In this document: one piece after another, positions 8,449 through 17,678 of the stretch
How the letters are laid out: every line of letters starts with the position of its first letter
Numbering within the stretch: the stretch's first letter is position 1
Assembly: GCA_964489955.1 (NCBI GenBank)
Contig: CAZBAV010000002.1
Coordinates: 72,109-136,108 of the forward strand
Length of the DNA: 64,000 nucleotides
DNA from: Leadbetterella sp964489955
GTDB lineage: Bacteria > Bacteroidota > Bacteroidia > Cytophagales > Spirosomataceae
Reading direction: 5' to 3'
The notes under the pieces: model-generated
Database searches by the model: none
Seen by the model: only the letters and a program-made list of their open reading frames with translations
What the model was told of the DNA's origin: nothing
Position numbers and translations under genes: made by a program

Positions 8449-11400
8449 ATGAAAAAAATTGGACTAACATTTTTGTTAATCCTTGGAAGTCTTTTGTCTA
8501 TATATGCCCAGTATACGCAGAAGACTTTGCAAGGGAAAGTTATTTCTACCGACGGTGACCCCTTGCCAGGAGCATCAGTTGTAGTGGTAGGACACGGTAG
8601 AGGGGCTATAGCAAATGCCGACGGCGAGTTTACGGTAAGTGCTCCTCATAATGCCACTTATTTGCAGGTAAGTATTATAGGTTTTAAACCCAAGACCATA
8701 AATATTACCAATGCTACTACATATGAGATTGTATTGGAACTATCAGATATTAGCCTTGATGAGCTTGTAATAACTGGAGGTGGTGCCCTAGTTAAGAAGC
8801 GTGAGTTAGGTACAGCCAATACTACTATCAATAGCATACAAGTTACTCAGGGTAAGGCATCTAACTTAGCTGCTTCCTTGTCCGGAAAGGTAGCTGGACT
8901 CCAGGTAAATGCCGTAAATGGGGGGATAAATCCCAATTATAGGCTTGTACTTAGGGGGCAAAGATCTATCACTGGAAATAACCAGGCTCTGTTGGTACTG
9001 GATAACCTTATTGTTCCAAACTCTCTGCTAGGTAACTTAAACCCGGAAGATATAGAGGATATTCAAGTACTCAATGGTCCCGCGGCTGCGGCGGCTTATG
9101 GCTCGGATGCGTCTAACGGAGCTATTGTTATCACTACAAAGAGAGGAACTAAAGGGAGAAGTAAGGTAAGGTTCTCTAATACTACTACTTTTGAGAAGGT
9201 GAGTTTCTTACCCCAGCTGCAGAATAGGTTTGGTTCTGGTACTACGCCAGACGCTATTAAAACGTATAACCCATATGAAAATCAGCAATATGGTCCAAAG
9301 TTCGATGGCTCATTAGTGCAAATTGGTAAGCCATTAGAAGATGGAAGTGTCCAGACTGTACCTTATTCTGCCACCAATGATAAAAATGATTTTTGGGAAA
9401 CAGGCCTTGCAAACCAAACAGACTTCTCTATTCAGTCTGGTGATGACAAGTCTTCTTATTATATAGCTGCACAATATTTTAAGCAAAAATCTACTGTTCC
9501 TAAAGACGAATACGAGAGGATATCTGTAAGAGCTAACGGTTCTAGGCAGGTGTATAGAAACCTTAAAGTAGACTATGGTGCTAACTACATCCAGAATGAT
9601 TACGACCAGACCTCTGTAACGAGTAGTATGTACAACGAGATTCTTCAAACTCCTGCACATATTCCTCTAACAAGTTATAGTAATTGGAAAAATGACCCGT
9701 ATTCTAATCCAAACGGATATTATAATGAGTATTACGATAACCCGTATTTCTCTATAGATAACTGGAGAAACACCACTGGGAATACGTATTTCCAGGGGAA
9801 CTTAGCACTTGTTTATAACCCAATAAGGAAAGTTACTCTAACGTATAGAGCGGGTATAAGTAGCTCTAACGCTAGTAGTAAAAATACAGTTAATAAGTTC
9901 ACTTTCACTGATTACACTAAATCTATATCTGGTAGTGCAAAAACAGATGTGGCAGGTAGTATAGGCGATAGCCAATCAAAATCATCGCAGTTAGTAACAG
10001 AGTTAATTGCAGAATATAGAACTAATATCACTAAAGACTTGGAGTTTTATGTATTAGGAGGTGGATACTTAAGATCAAATAGTTCTAGCGGGACTTCCAT
10101 TAGTTCTACGGGTTTGGTTATTGCAGATTTTTTTAATGTGAGCAACACCCAAAATAATTATGGAGGTAGTGCTTCTATTTCAGAATCAAGGCAAGTAGCA
10201 TTAAGAGGAGAAGTTAAACTAGGTTTTAGAGACTACCTTTTTCTACATGTTACAGGAAGAAATGACTGGTCTTCTGTATTGGAGAAATCAAACAGGTCAT
10301 TCTTTTATCCATCTGCTACATTATCATTTGTTATTACCGATGCGTTTCCAAATTTGAAATCTCCAAATGGACTGAGCTTATTGAAAATTAGAGGAGCTTA
10401 TGCCTATGTTGGTAATGTGAACTTAGGAGCCTATGCACTTAATACTACTTTTGCTCAAGCTGCGGGATATCCTTACGGTGGAAATGCCGGTTTTTCTGTA
10501 GGAGGAACACTTGTAGCCCAAAATCTTAAGCCGGAAATAACCAAAGGACCTGAATTTGGATTTGACTTTGCTGCTTACCAAAGCAAAATTTCAGGGGGAG
10601 TTACCTATTACAAAACCAATACGTTTAACCAGACTTTAACTACAAGTATTTCGCAAGCTTCTGGTTATAGTTCGCTAAGGATGAACGTGGGAGAGGTTAG
10701 TAATGTGGGTTTAGAGACGTTTTTGAAGTATAATGTTTTACAAACTAAATCGGGCCTGACTGTTAACCTGGGAGCTAATTATGCATATAATAGAAACAAG
10801 GTGCTTTCTATCTCTGATGAGTCTAATACTCTTAACCTGTCAAGTGGTGGTGGAGGTTTAGTAGTGGCAGAAGTGGGACAACCTTTCCCGCTCATTAAAA
10901 CTACTAATTATGCCCGTGATGACCAAGGCAGGATTATAGTAAACCGTAACTCAGGTTTCCCTTCTTTCGATGGTTCCTATACAGTTAAGGGTGTTTCTAA
11001 CCCGCCACATATTCTTGGTGCAGACCTGGAAATATTGTACAAAGGTATTCGTTTCTCAACCCTGTTTGAGTATCGTGGAGGAAACTATACACTTAACACA
11101 GGCTCTGTTGGTTTTGATTTTGCTGGTTCAGGAATTAGAACGGCATGGTATAATAGAGAGCGTTTTGTGGTACCTAATTCTTCTTATTGGGATGATGAGT
11201 TAAATGCTTATGTAGCAAATACTGACGTAAGTGTGAGGTCTGGAGGAGCGGATTTCTGGACAGATGCAACTAGAAATAGAGGAGTTGGTGAGAACTACGT
11301 ATACTCAGCAGCGTTTTGGAAGCTTAGAGAAGCTGTAATTTCTTATGAAATTCCTGTAAGAAAACTTAGTAAGGGTAAAGTACAAAGTGCTACAGTGAGT

Positions 11401-11562
11401 GCACAAGGAAGAAACCTATTTATATGGGTACCTAAAACTAATATATACTCAGATCCAGAGTATAGTGCAGCAGGTTCTGGTAGTAATGCGGTAGGATTTA
11501 ATAGCCTTGCCCAAACACCTCCTGCCAGATACTTTGGGGGTACTTTAACCGTAATTTTTTAA
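8449..11562 (+). CDS. SusC/RagA-family TonB-dependent outer-membrane transporter
   Basis: A 1037-residue protein with a signal peptide (MKKIGLTFLLILGSLLSIYA), a carboxypeptidase-regulatory-like domain (about residues 25-105), the plug domain with IEDIQVLNGPAAAAAYGS, and a barrel ending in YFGGTLTVIF. It acts as the outer-membrane channel of a TonB-powered SusCD complex. The SusD-like gene starts 5 bases after its stop and an accessory lipoprotein follows, making a three-gene operon. It differs clearly from the transporter at 1899, so the loci probably take up different substrates. No enzyme genes accompany it. Confidence 0.96.
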   Translation: MKKIGLTFLLILGSLLSIYAQYTQKTLQGKVISTDGDPLPGASVVVVGHGRGAIANADGEFTVSAPHNATYLQVSIIGFKPKTINITNATTYEIVLELSDISLDELVITGGGALVKKRELGTANTTINSIQVTQGKASNLAASLSGKVAGLQVNAVNGGINPNYRLVLRGQRSITGNNQALLVLDNLIVPNSLLGNLNPEDIEDIQVLNGPAAAAAYGSDASNGAIVITTKRGTKGRSKVRFSNTTTFEKVSFLPQLQNRFGSGTTPDAIKTYNPYENQQYGPKFDGSLVQIGKPLEDGSVQTVPYSATNDKNDFWETGLANQTDFSIQSGDDKSSYYIAAQYFKQKSTVPKDEYERISVRANGSRQVYRNLKVDYGANYIQNDYDQTSVTSSMYNEILQTPAHIPLTSYSNWKNDPYSNPNGYYNEYYDNPYFSIDNWRNTTGNTYFQGNLALVYNPIRKVTLTYRAGISSSNASSKNTVNKFTFTDYTKSISGSAKTDVAGSIGDSQSKSSQLVTELIAEYRTNITKDLEFYVLGGGYLRSNSSSGTSISSTGLVIADFFNVSNTQNNYGGSASISESRQVALRGEVKLGFRDYLFLHVTGRNDWSSVLEKSNRSFFYPSATLSFVITDAFPNLKSPNGLSLLKIRGAYAYVGNVNLGAYALNTTFAQAAGYPYGGNAGFSVGGTLVAQNLKPEITKGPEFGFDFAAYQSKISGGVTYYKTNTFNQTLTTSISQASGYSSLRMNVGEVSNVGLETFLKYNVLQTKSGLTVNLGANYAYNRNKVLSISDESNTLNLSSGGGGLVVAEVGQPFPLIKTTNYARDDQGRIIVNRNSGFPSFDGSYTVKGVSNPPHILGADLEILYKGIRFSTLFEYRGGNYTLNTGSVGFDFAGSGIRTAWYNRERFVVPNSSYWDDELNAYVANTDVSVRSGGADFWTDATRNRGVGENYVYSAAFWKLREAVISYEIPVRKLSKGKVQSATVSAQGRNLFIWVPKTNIYSDPEYSAAGSGSNAVGFNSLAQTPPARYFGGTLTVIF

Positions 11563-11567
11563 TTGAG

Positions 11568-13142
11568 ATGAGCATGAAAAAGATACAAATACTAATTTTA
11601 TTTACAGTTGTTAGCTTTGGGCTTATATCCTGCAATGATTTTCTGGATGTGAATGATAATCCCAATGCCGCCACCCAGGTAGAGCCAGAATTAATACTTC
11701 CTACAGCAATCGTACGGTCGGCTTCGCTTACAGTTAGCTATAACACATATGGTGCCAGCTTAGTAGGTTATATTGCAAATGCAGGTGGTTTTTCGGGTTT
11801 TGGGTCGCTTTTGAACTACAACTTTACTCCCGGCACTTTTTCTCAATGGGGGACTGCCTATGATAATATTTTGGATTTGGAATACGTAATCCAAGGGTCA
11901 AGGGGAAACAACAACCTGGCACTTTTTTATGGTACAGCCAAAATTCTTACAGGATTTGAGTTCTTGAGGATTGTTGACCAGCATGGAGATATTCCTTATT
12001 CAGAAGCTCTTAAGGGTAGAGATAATGTAGCTCCTAAATACGATAGAGCACAAGATGTTTACGTAGGCATCATTAATACTATTGACGAAGGCTTAGCAGC
12101 AATAAATGCAGCAAACCTTCCGAAACAATTGAATTCTGCAGCAGATCCATTGTTTCAAGGTAACATAGCTCAGTGGAAGAGATTTGCCAATACAGTAAAA
12201 CTACGTGTTTTGATTAGAATTTCTGGAGATGCAGAATTGGCAAGTTTTGTTAGAGAGAAATTCACTAGTCTTGAAAAAGATTTCTTAACAGAAGACGCGG
12301 TAGTTAATCCGGGTTATGTAAGAGATAGGCCTAACCCTACTTGGTCTACTTGGGGATATGCTGTAAACGGAAATGTGGCCACTTCTTCCAGAGTACCAAC
12401 ATTCTATGCCTATGGTTTCTATGACGGGAATAAACTTTTGGATCAGGGCAGAGGAGCTGTCATATTTAATGATTTTGGCAACACTGCAAGGCCAACACCT
12501 CTTAATCAGTTAGGAATAGAACAAAACAATCCTGCTATTAGGGCTGGCTATTCACCTTGGTATACTGGTATCAGAGCGAGTGCATCAAGTATTACAGATG
12601 CCCAGGGAATTGTGAAAGGACCTACGCAGGGGCAGCCGATATTTTTAGCTGCAGAGTCTTATTTTCTACAAGCGGAAGCTAGATTGAAAGGTTTCTTAAC
12701 GGGTGATGTAAAGACAAGTTTTAACAGTGGAATAACGGCTTCGTTTAGGTATTTGTTTAAAGATGTTAATGGAACAGTACCTAGTACAATAACCGCTGCT
12801 GTAAACAAGTATCACGCAGATAACAATACATCGCATTTGGTTAATTTTGAATTGGCCACTTCAGATGAACAAAAATTGGAGGCGGTGATTACCCAAAAGT
12901 ATATTGCTTTTAACCATATTAATGGAGACGAGGCTTGGAATGATTACAGAAGAACGCATTACCCTAAAACTATTCCAAATGGCGGTAGATACTTGGATAT
13001 TGCGTCTACAACTTCTAACTCTACCAGACCCGATAGGCTGCCAACTATACTGAAGTATCCTCAAAGTGAGTATGATTACAATGCTTCTAATGTGAAGGAC
13101 CTCGACCAGTTTTCTGATTTATTGTTTTGGGCTAAGAAATAA
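11568..13142 (+). CDS. SusD/RagB-family outer-membrane lipoprotein
   Basis: A 524-residue lipoprotein with lipobox FGLISC (Cys22) and the mature start NDFLDVNDNPNAATQVEPEL, matching the SusD-like PF12771 type also seen at 5264. A TPR-type core and a C-terminal KYIAFNHINGDEAWNDYRR segment fit the family. It would bind substrate on the surface and cap the transporter encoded just upstream (5-base gap). An alternative ATG at 11574 would shorten the signal peptide by two residues. Confidence 0.93.
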   Translation: MSMKKIQILILFTVVSFGLISCNDFLDVNDNPNAATQVEPELILPTAIVRSASLTVSYNTYGASLVGYIANAGGFSGFGSLLNYNFTPGTFSQWGTAYDNILDLEYVIQGSRGNNNLALFYGTAKILTGFEFLRIVDQHGDIPYSEALKGRDNVAPKYDRAQDVYVGIINTIDEGLAAINAANLPKQLNSAADPLFQGNIAQWKRFANTVKLRVLIRISGDAELASFVREKFTSLEKDFLTEDAVVNPGYVRDRPNPTWSTWGYAVNGNVATSSRVPTFYAYGFYDGNKLLDQGRGAVIFNDFGNTARPTPLNQLGIEQNNPAIRAGYSPWYTGIRASASSITDAQGIVKGPTQGQPIFLAAESYFLQAEARLKGFLTGDVKTSFNSGITASFRYLFKDVNGTVPSTITAAVNKYHADNNTSHLVNFELATSDEQKLEAVITQKYIAFNHINGDEAWNDYRRTHYPKTIPNGGRYLDIASTTSNSTRPDRLPTILKYPQSEYDYNASNVKDLDQFSDLLFWAKK

Positions 13143-13150
13143 TTATTTAT

Positions 13151-14056
13151 ATGAAAAATTTAATTAAAATATTTGCGGGTTTATTCACCCTTTTCACTGC
13201 AACTTCGTGTCTAGATGATGAACCATATGCACTAGACCCTGCTGCGGGCCATAATGTAGTAGAGTTTTACAATGTTACGGCTCCTGTATCCGGTTATAAT
13301 GATAAATACCTGGTTTACCAACCTGTTACTCTTGAGAGTGTTCCTGAAGCCGAATTTACTATTGGGGTGAATTGGGCTGGGCCGGAAGAGTTTGCTCCCC
13401 AAGATATAGTGGTGCAATTAGAAGCGAACAATACAGCTGTTACAGAGCTTGGCTACGCTCCGCTTGCTTCTAACCTTTATGACTTACCTACTTCAGTAAC
13501 TATAAAAAAAGGGGAAACCTTCACTTTGTTTAAAGTGAAAGTGAGACCAAGTAGTTTTAATGGGGATTTAAGAAACGCACTTGGTATTACTATTAAATCT
13601 TCTAGCCATGGGGTAGTGAGCAAAAATATCGGCACTGCGATATTTAGTTTACCAGTAAAAAATCCATATGATGGAGTATACAAAATAAATTCTGGTTATG
13701 TATTGAGGTTTTCAGACCCTACTAATCCTACTGTGAATGATGCTTTAAATGGTTCACTGGCTGGGCAGCCTAATCTATCCTTGGTAACTATTAGCTCAAA
13801 TACTGTAGAAATTAGTGGTATTACCTGGGCTTCTGGTGGTGGAGTAGCAGGTATTAACAACTTGCGGGCCACTATTGATCCGGTTACAAATTTGGTTACG
13901 ATGTCTGCCGTGGGAAATGCTACTTTAAAGAACCGTGTAGGTTTTGAAAACAAGTATGATCCGGCTACGAAAACCTTAACTCTGAACTTCGACTGGAACC
14001 AAACTTCCACTAAGCGAGAAATGGGTTACGTGATCCAGTGGATTTCCAATAGGTAA
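13151..14056 (+). CDS. DUF1735-like (BT_3987-type) surface lipoprotein accessory to SusCD
   Basis: A 301-residue protein with a lipoprotein signal (lipobox TATSC, about residue 20) followed by beta-rich sequence. The N-terminal half resembles the DUF1735/BT_3987 beta-sandwich often encoded directly after susD; the second half (from about residue 175, NPYDGVYKI onward) resembles the DUF4361-type module that often accompanies it. It starts 9 bases after the susD-like stop and a strong terminator follows, so it is the last gene of the operon. It is probably surface exposed and aids substrate capture; the ligand is unknown. The family assignment is by resemblance. Confidence 0.7.
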   Translation: MKNLIKIFAGLFTLFTATSCLDDEPYALDPAAGHNVVEFYNVTAPVSGYNDKYLVYQPVTLESVPEAEFTIGVNWAGPEEFAPQDIVVQLEANNTAVTELGYAPLASNLYDLPTSVTIKKGETFTLFKVKVRPSSFNGDLRNALGITIKSSSHGVVSKNIGTAIFSLPVKNPYDGVYKINSGYVLRFSDPTNPTVNDALNGSLAGQPNLSLVTISSNTVEISGITWASGGGVAGINNLRATIDPVTNLVTMSAVGNATLKNRVGFENKYDPATKTLTLNFDWNQTSTKREMGYVIQWISNR

Positions 14057-14118
14057 GTGATATTTTTGGAATAGGAAACGATTTCTAGTTTTTTTGATCT
14101 TTAAAAGATCTACTATTA

Positions 14119-14157
14119 ACAGTAGCGGTAAAGCACCGCTACTGTTTTGTTTTTTTT
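14119..14157 (+). terminator. Rho-independent terminator after the second susCD operon
   Basis: A perfect 11-bp stem, ACAGTAGCGGT (14119-14129) and ACCGCTACTGT (14135-14145), with a 5-nt loop is followed by a long T-rich tract. It ends the operon 8449-14056. Confidence 0.94.
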
Positions 14158-14625
14158 AAGGTAATTGGAATAGTTGTATTATCATTTGGTGGTTCTTTTT
14201 CTTCAATTCATACTATCATAATGTATGATATACTTTGTATTTATACAATTCGTTAAAAGCAGGAGTTTGTTTCTTCTTTATGGAACATAAATTGCGAAGT
14301 TCCGTATAATAGGTTTGGGAATAGATTGTGGATGTGGTGGATTATGTATAGCTATGAAATTGAAATTTGAACAGTATTCCCGAAAGAATAGAAGTGTGTT
14401 TATACAGCAAATACATAAGTATTTTGGTCTAATTCTTTGTGGCGACAATAGTATAGATGAGAGCGGTTCTTTGCCGGGAAATGAAAACCTACATAGTTAC
14501 AAGGAAGAAGACTTACTTGGTTTTATGTTTTGGTTTTTTACATTTAAAATAGACGTCCAGAGCTACTCTTATTATACTGATTTTTGGGCAATTTCCAGAG
14601 AGGGGAATAATATTAGAAGTGTTTT
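14158..14625. other. Intergenic region without a supported gene
   Basis: A 104-codon plus-strand frame runs from 14315 to 14629 and overlaps the end of corA by 4 bases. Its composition, lack of recognisable domain and lack of promoter make it doubtful. Nothing else is visible. Confidence 0.45.
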
Positions 14626-15699
14626 TTAGAAGTATTTCTTCCATTTAAAATAAACCCACAGGCCTACTGCTAATAAGAACATTCCAGACATGGTGGCCTG
14701 GTAGCCATAAGGACTTTTGAGTTCGGGCATATTCTCGAAATTCATCCCATAAATGCCTACAATAAAGGTTAAAGGCATAAAAATGGCCGAAAACACAGTT
14801 AAGGTTTTCATAACAGCGTTCATCCGGTTGCTTACTTGCGACTGGTGGTTTACTAATAGGTTGTCAATGTCATCTCTAAAAGTATCTATAGCTTCAATAT
14901 TTTCTAATATGTGGTCATACACATCCTTTAGATAAAATCGGGTTTCGGGATTGGTAATGTCGTCATCCCGCAAGAGTTGGTTTACAATTTCTTTTAGCGG
15001 TGCTTGTGCTTTGCGGATAAATGCTATTTCTCGTTTTAAGTAAAACAATTTGTTTTGGTGGGTTGCTTTTGCGTTTCTTAAAATTTGGTCTGTAAGTAAA
15101 TTGATGTCCTCTTCTACTTTATTTAAAATCTCGTAATAGGTGTCTACCACAATATCAATAAGTGCATACATCAAGAAATCTATGCTGCTCCTTTTGGTTT
15201 TACTGTTTTGGCGGTTTATCCGCTCAATTATTGGGTCAAAAATATTATTGTTGTCCTTTTCTTGGAAACTAATGACTGTATTACCCGAAAGTATCAATAC
15301 GATATGTTCAAATTCTAGTTCAAAATTAGATTCATTTCGGCGTGGAACTTTCACCGTAATGAAGAGAGATTTGTCATGTTCGTAAAAGTCTATTTTGGCC
15401 TTTTGTGTAGTATTTAAGATATCTTCTACCATTAATGGATGGATGCTGTACTGTTGGGCTATTTCTCTTACAGTATCTAAATCATGTAGTCCTTCTATAT
15501 CTATCCAGTTGTTTTTTTCAGGGTCTACTATTTTCGGCAAGTGGCTCGCCTTTACATGTGTTTTTACAGTTACCAGCTCAGATGTGTAAGTCAAAACACG
15601 GATTTCTGCTTTACCACTTACATCCCGGCCTATGTACTTGTATGAACCAGGAGAACTAAATGCGTGGTGTTTTGGTAGTTTAGATCGGGATGAAGCCAT
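14626..15699 (-). CDS. corA: CorA-type magnesium/cobalt transporter
   Basis: A 357-residue protein with a large cytoplasmic N-terminal domain rich in charged helices and two C-terminal membrane helices. The diagnostic YGMN motif (residues 317-320, in IYGMNFENMPEL) forms the selectivity loop, and a basic KWKKYF tail follows the last helix, as in CorA. The family forms inner-membrane pentamers that carry Mg2+ (also Co2+ and Ni2+). Its ATG directly follows the TAA stop of the helicase gene upstream on the same strand (TAA-ATG, no gap), so the two are translationally coupled. Confidence 0.95.
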   Translation of the reverse strand: MASSRSKLPKHHAFSSPGSYKYIGRDVSGKAEIRVLTYTSELVTVKTHVKASHLPKIVDPEKNNWIDIEGLHDLDTVREIAQQYSIHPLMVEDILNTTQKAKIDFYEHDKSLFITVKVPRRNESNFELEFEHIVLILSGNTVISFQEKDNNNIFDPIIERINRQNSKTKRSSIDFLMYALIDIVVDTYYEILNKVEEDINLLTDQILRNAKATHQNKLFYLKREIAFIRKAQAPLKEIVNQLLRDDDITNPETRFYLKDVYDHILENIEAIDTFRDDIDNLLVNHQSQVSNRMNAVMKTLTVFSAIFMPLTFIVGIYGMNFENMPELKSPYGYQATMSGMFLLAVGLWVYFKWKKYF

Positions 15700-17103
15700 T
15701 TATGCGAAATATTTTTCTGGAAAGTTAATCAAAAAAACTTCTTTCATACCTCTGGTTATGGCAGTATATAGCCACCGAATGAAGTCATGCATCTGTTCTT
15801 CGTCTTTTAAGTAGAAGTTATCTACAAAGACAGCATCCCATTGTCCCCCTTGGGACTTATGGCAAGTAAGGGCATAGGCAAATTTTACTTGCAGGGCGTT
15901 CATATATTTATCTTCCCTTATAAGCTTAGAACGTTCTTTTTTTGTTTTTACCCATTGATAGTCTTGCAGTACATTTTCGTACAGTTTCTGATTTTGCTCC
16001 TGTGATAGATTTGGGCTGTCAGAATAGAGCGTGTCTAAGATTATAAGAGTATCTATTTCTGGATCATCTGGGTAGTCTGCTAGCTGTAACGTAACATGTT
16101 GGAAACGAAAACCGTGCATTTCTTCTTCCCGTCCCAGTCTTTTAACTTTTACAAAGTCTCCATTGGCAATAAATCCTGCAGTATGTTCTTCTGATAGGGT
16201 ATTGTAATTGTTTTTTACTACCATTAGCATATCTCCATTGTCTATTTCTGCTTCGGAGTAATGTATACTGTGGCGTATTAGGCGATTATACAAAACCGCA
16301 TTCTTGTTAGACTGTGTAATTACTATCGTATTTTCTTGCCCGTATTTGTAGTAGGCATACCGTAAGCCATCCTCTATACGTTCGCTGGTCATCCTAAAAA
16401 AGTCCTTAAAACCTTTTGTTATCAGCTGCAACTTGATTTCTTCCTCAAGCAAGAGTTGGCGGAGAGCTGTAGCATTTTGTAATATACCAGAGCCTTCCTG
16501 CTGTCGCATAACTTCGGTAAGGGTAGTGCTAAATACCTTTGCATGGTAATATCCTTCTATATGACCTACATCTAATGCAGGACTAAGCGGAAGGTTAACG
16601 GGAGGTAGCTGGGCTTCGTCTCCAATAAATAAGAGTTTATTGTCTTTTCCTTGGAATACATAGTTCACAAGATCCCTTAATAAACCATTATTGCCCATTT
16701 CACGCATTTCAGAAATCATAGATGCCTCATCTACGATGTACACCGTTTCTTCTTCTTTGTTTTTTTGGAGTTGGAAGCTTAGGCTGGCTGAAGAGGGATC
16801 TTCTTTTTGGATATAAATTTTTCGGTGAATAGTAGAAGCAAATTTGCCGGTATAATTCGCCATTACCTTAGCTGCACGACCCGTGGGAGCCATAAGGACA
16901 GAATTAAAGCCAACTGCTGGCAGAGCTTTTATAAAAGCCCCCAAAATACTGGTTTTACCTGTACCTGCATAACCTTTTAGGATAAACACACTTCTTTCTG
17001 ACTCATCATCCATAAAACGGTCTAATTGTTTAAATAGCCGCTTTTGCCCCTCCGTTGGAGAGAGTTTAAAGTATTGTAGTATTTGAGATGAAAGAAAATC
17101 CAT
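15700..17103 (-). CDS. RecD2/Dda-like superfamily 1B DNA helicase
   Basis: About 467 residues. Walker A GYAGTGKTS lies at about residues 44-52 and a Walker B-type VDEASM near 130. IGDEAQLPPV is helicase motif III, and LTCHKSQGGQWDAVFVD with the closing YTAITRG segment gives the UvrD/RecD C-terminal motifs. This is the ATP-dependent 5'-3' helicase group of RecD2 and phage Dda, acting in DNA repair or replication. The ATG at 17103 is preferred over an in-frame TTG at 17112. The gene is directly joined to corA, an unexplained pairing. A terminator-like hairpin ends only 9 bases upstream of the ATG. Confidence 0.88.
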   Translation of the reverse strand: MDFLSSQILQYFKLSPTEGQKRLFKQLDRFMDDESERSVFILKGYAGTGKTSILGAFIKALPAVGFNSVLMAPTGRAAKVMANYTGKFASTIHRKIYIQKEDPSSASLSFQLQKNKEEETVYIVDEASMISEMREMGNNGLLRDLVNYVFQGKDNKLLFIGDEAQLPPVNLPLSPALDVGHIEGYYHAKVFSTTLTEVMRQQEGSGILQNATALRQLLLEEEIKLQLITKGFKDFFRMTSERIEDGLRYAYYKYGQENTIVITQSNKNAVLYNRLIRHSIHYSEAEIDNGDMLMVVKNNYNTLSEEHTAGFIANGDFVKVKRLGREEEMHGFRFQHVTLQLADYPDDPEIDTLIILDTLYSDSPNLSQEQNQKLYENVLQDYQWVKTKKERSKLIREDKYMNALQVKFAYALTCHKSQGGQWDAVFVDNFYLKDEEQMHDFIRWLYTAITRGMKEVFLINFPEKYFA

Positions 17104-17112
17104 TAGAAACAA

Positions 17113-17139
17113 AAAAAGCCTTTACTAGAAAGGCTTTTT
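17113..17139 (-). terminator. Terminator hairpin between the membrane-protein gene and the helicase gene
   Basis: AAAAAGCCTTT (17113-17123) and AAAGGCTTTTT (17129-17139) form a perfect stem with a 5-nt loop and run into T's on the minus strand. It ends the 17161-17628 gene, yet sits immediately before the helicase start, so helicase expression would need read-through or a very short leader. Confidence 0.8.
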
Positions 17140-17160
17140 ATTATAAAAAACATAAAAATT

Positions 17161-17628
17161 TTATCTCATGTGTTTCAAATTCAGGGCATAAAGAATGCAG
17201 AATAGTATTCCGAAAAAAGCAATTCCACCTCCTGATATTGCTCCCATAATACCACCATATATAACTATTGGAGCTACTACGCCAGCTACAGTTCCTAAAA
17301 CATAAACATAAAACCCTTTTTTATTAAGACCCCACATTAAAATAGCCCCTATTAGTGTAAGTATAGAGGTTATGGCAGACGCTATCCCATTATTTTTGAT
17401 TTTTTCGGGAGTGACAGCTTCACTGATAGAGCTTAACATCTTGCTTGCTACATCAGCACCTTCCTGATCTCCTAAGTCTTCTTGTACTTTCTCAAACGCT
17501 TCACCTGTAACGCCTGCAACCTGGTCAGCCGATACATAATTACTAATCCCCTGATAGATACCCCAAGCACTACCAATGAATGTTAAAATACATAATACTG
17601 TTAAAAAGGTGGGTCTAATATTTTCCAT
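17161..17628 (-). CDS. Small multi-pass membrane protein of unknown function
   Basis: A 155-residue protein with an N-terminal membrane helix (FLTVLCILTFIGSAWGIY), a soluble, acidic stretch (about residues 35-75) and three further hydrophobic segments rich in Gly, ending LNLKHMR. I recognise no motif or family. It is flanked by its own terminator downstream and separated by 50 bases from the aldehyde dehydrogenase gene upstream. It probably lies in the inner membrane. Confidence 0.75.
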   Translation of the reverse strand: MENIRPTFLTVLCILTFIGSAWGIYQGISNYVSADQVAGVTGEAFEKVQEDLGDQEGADVASKMLSSISEAVTPEKIKNNGIASAITSILTLIGAILMWGLNKKGFYVYVLGTVAGVVAPIVIYGGIMGAISGGGIAFFGILFCILYALNLKHMR

Positions 17629-17678
17629 AGTTTTTTAATTAGAATAGTTAAAGATATTTGGGTAAATATAGGTTATTT

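Noticed and set aside
14315..14629. 104-codon plus-strand reading frame
   Set aside because: No recognisable domain, no promoter, and it overlaps the end of corA; left as an intergenic note.
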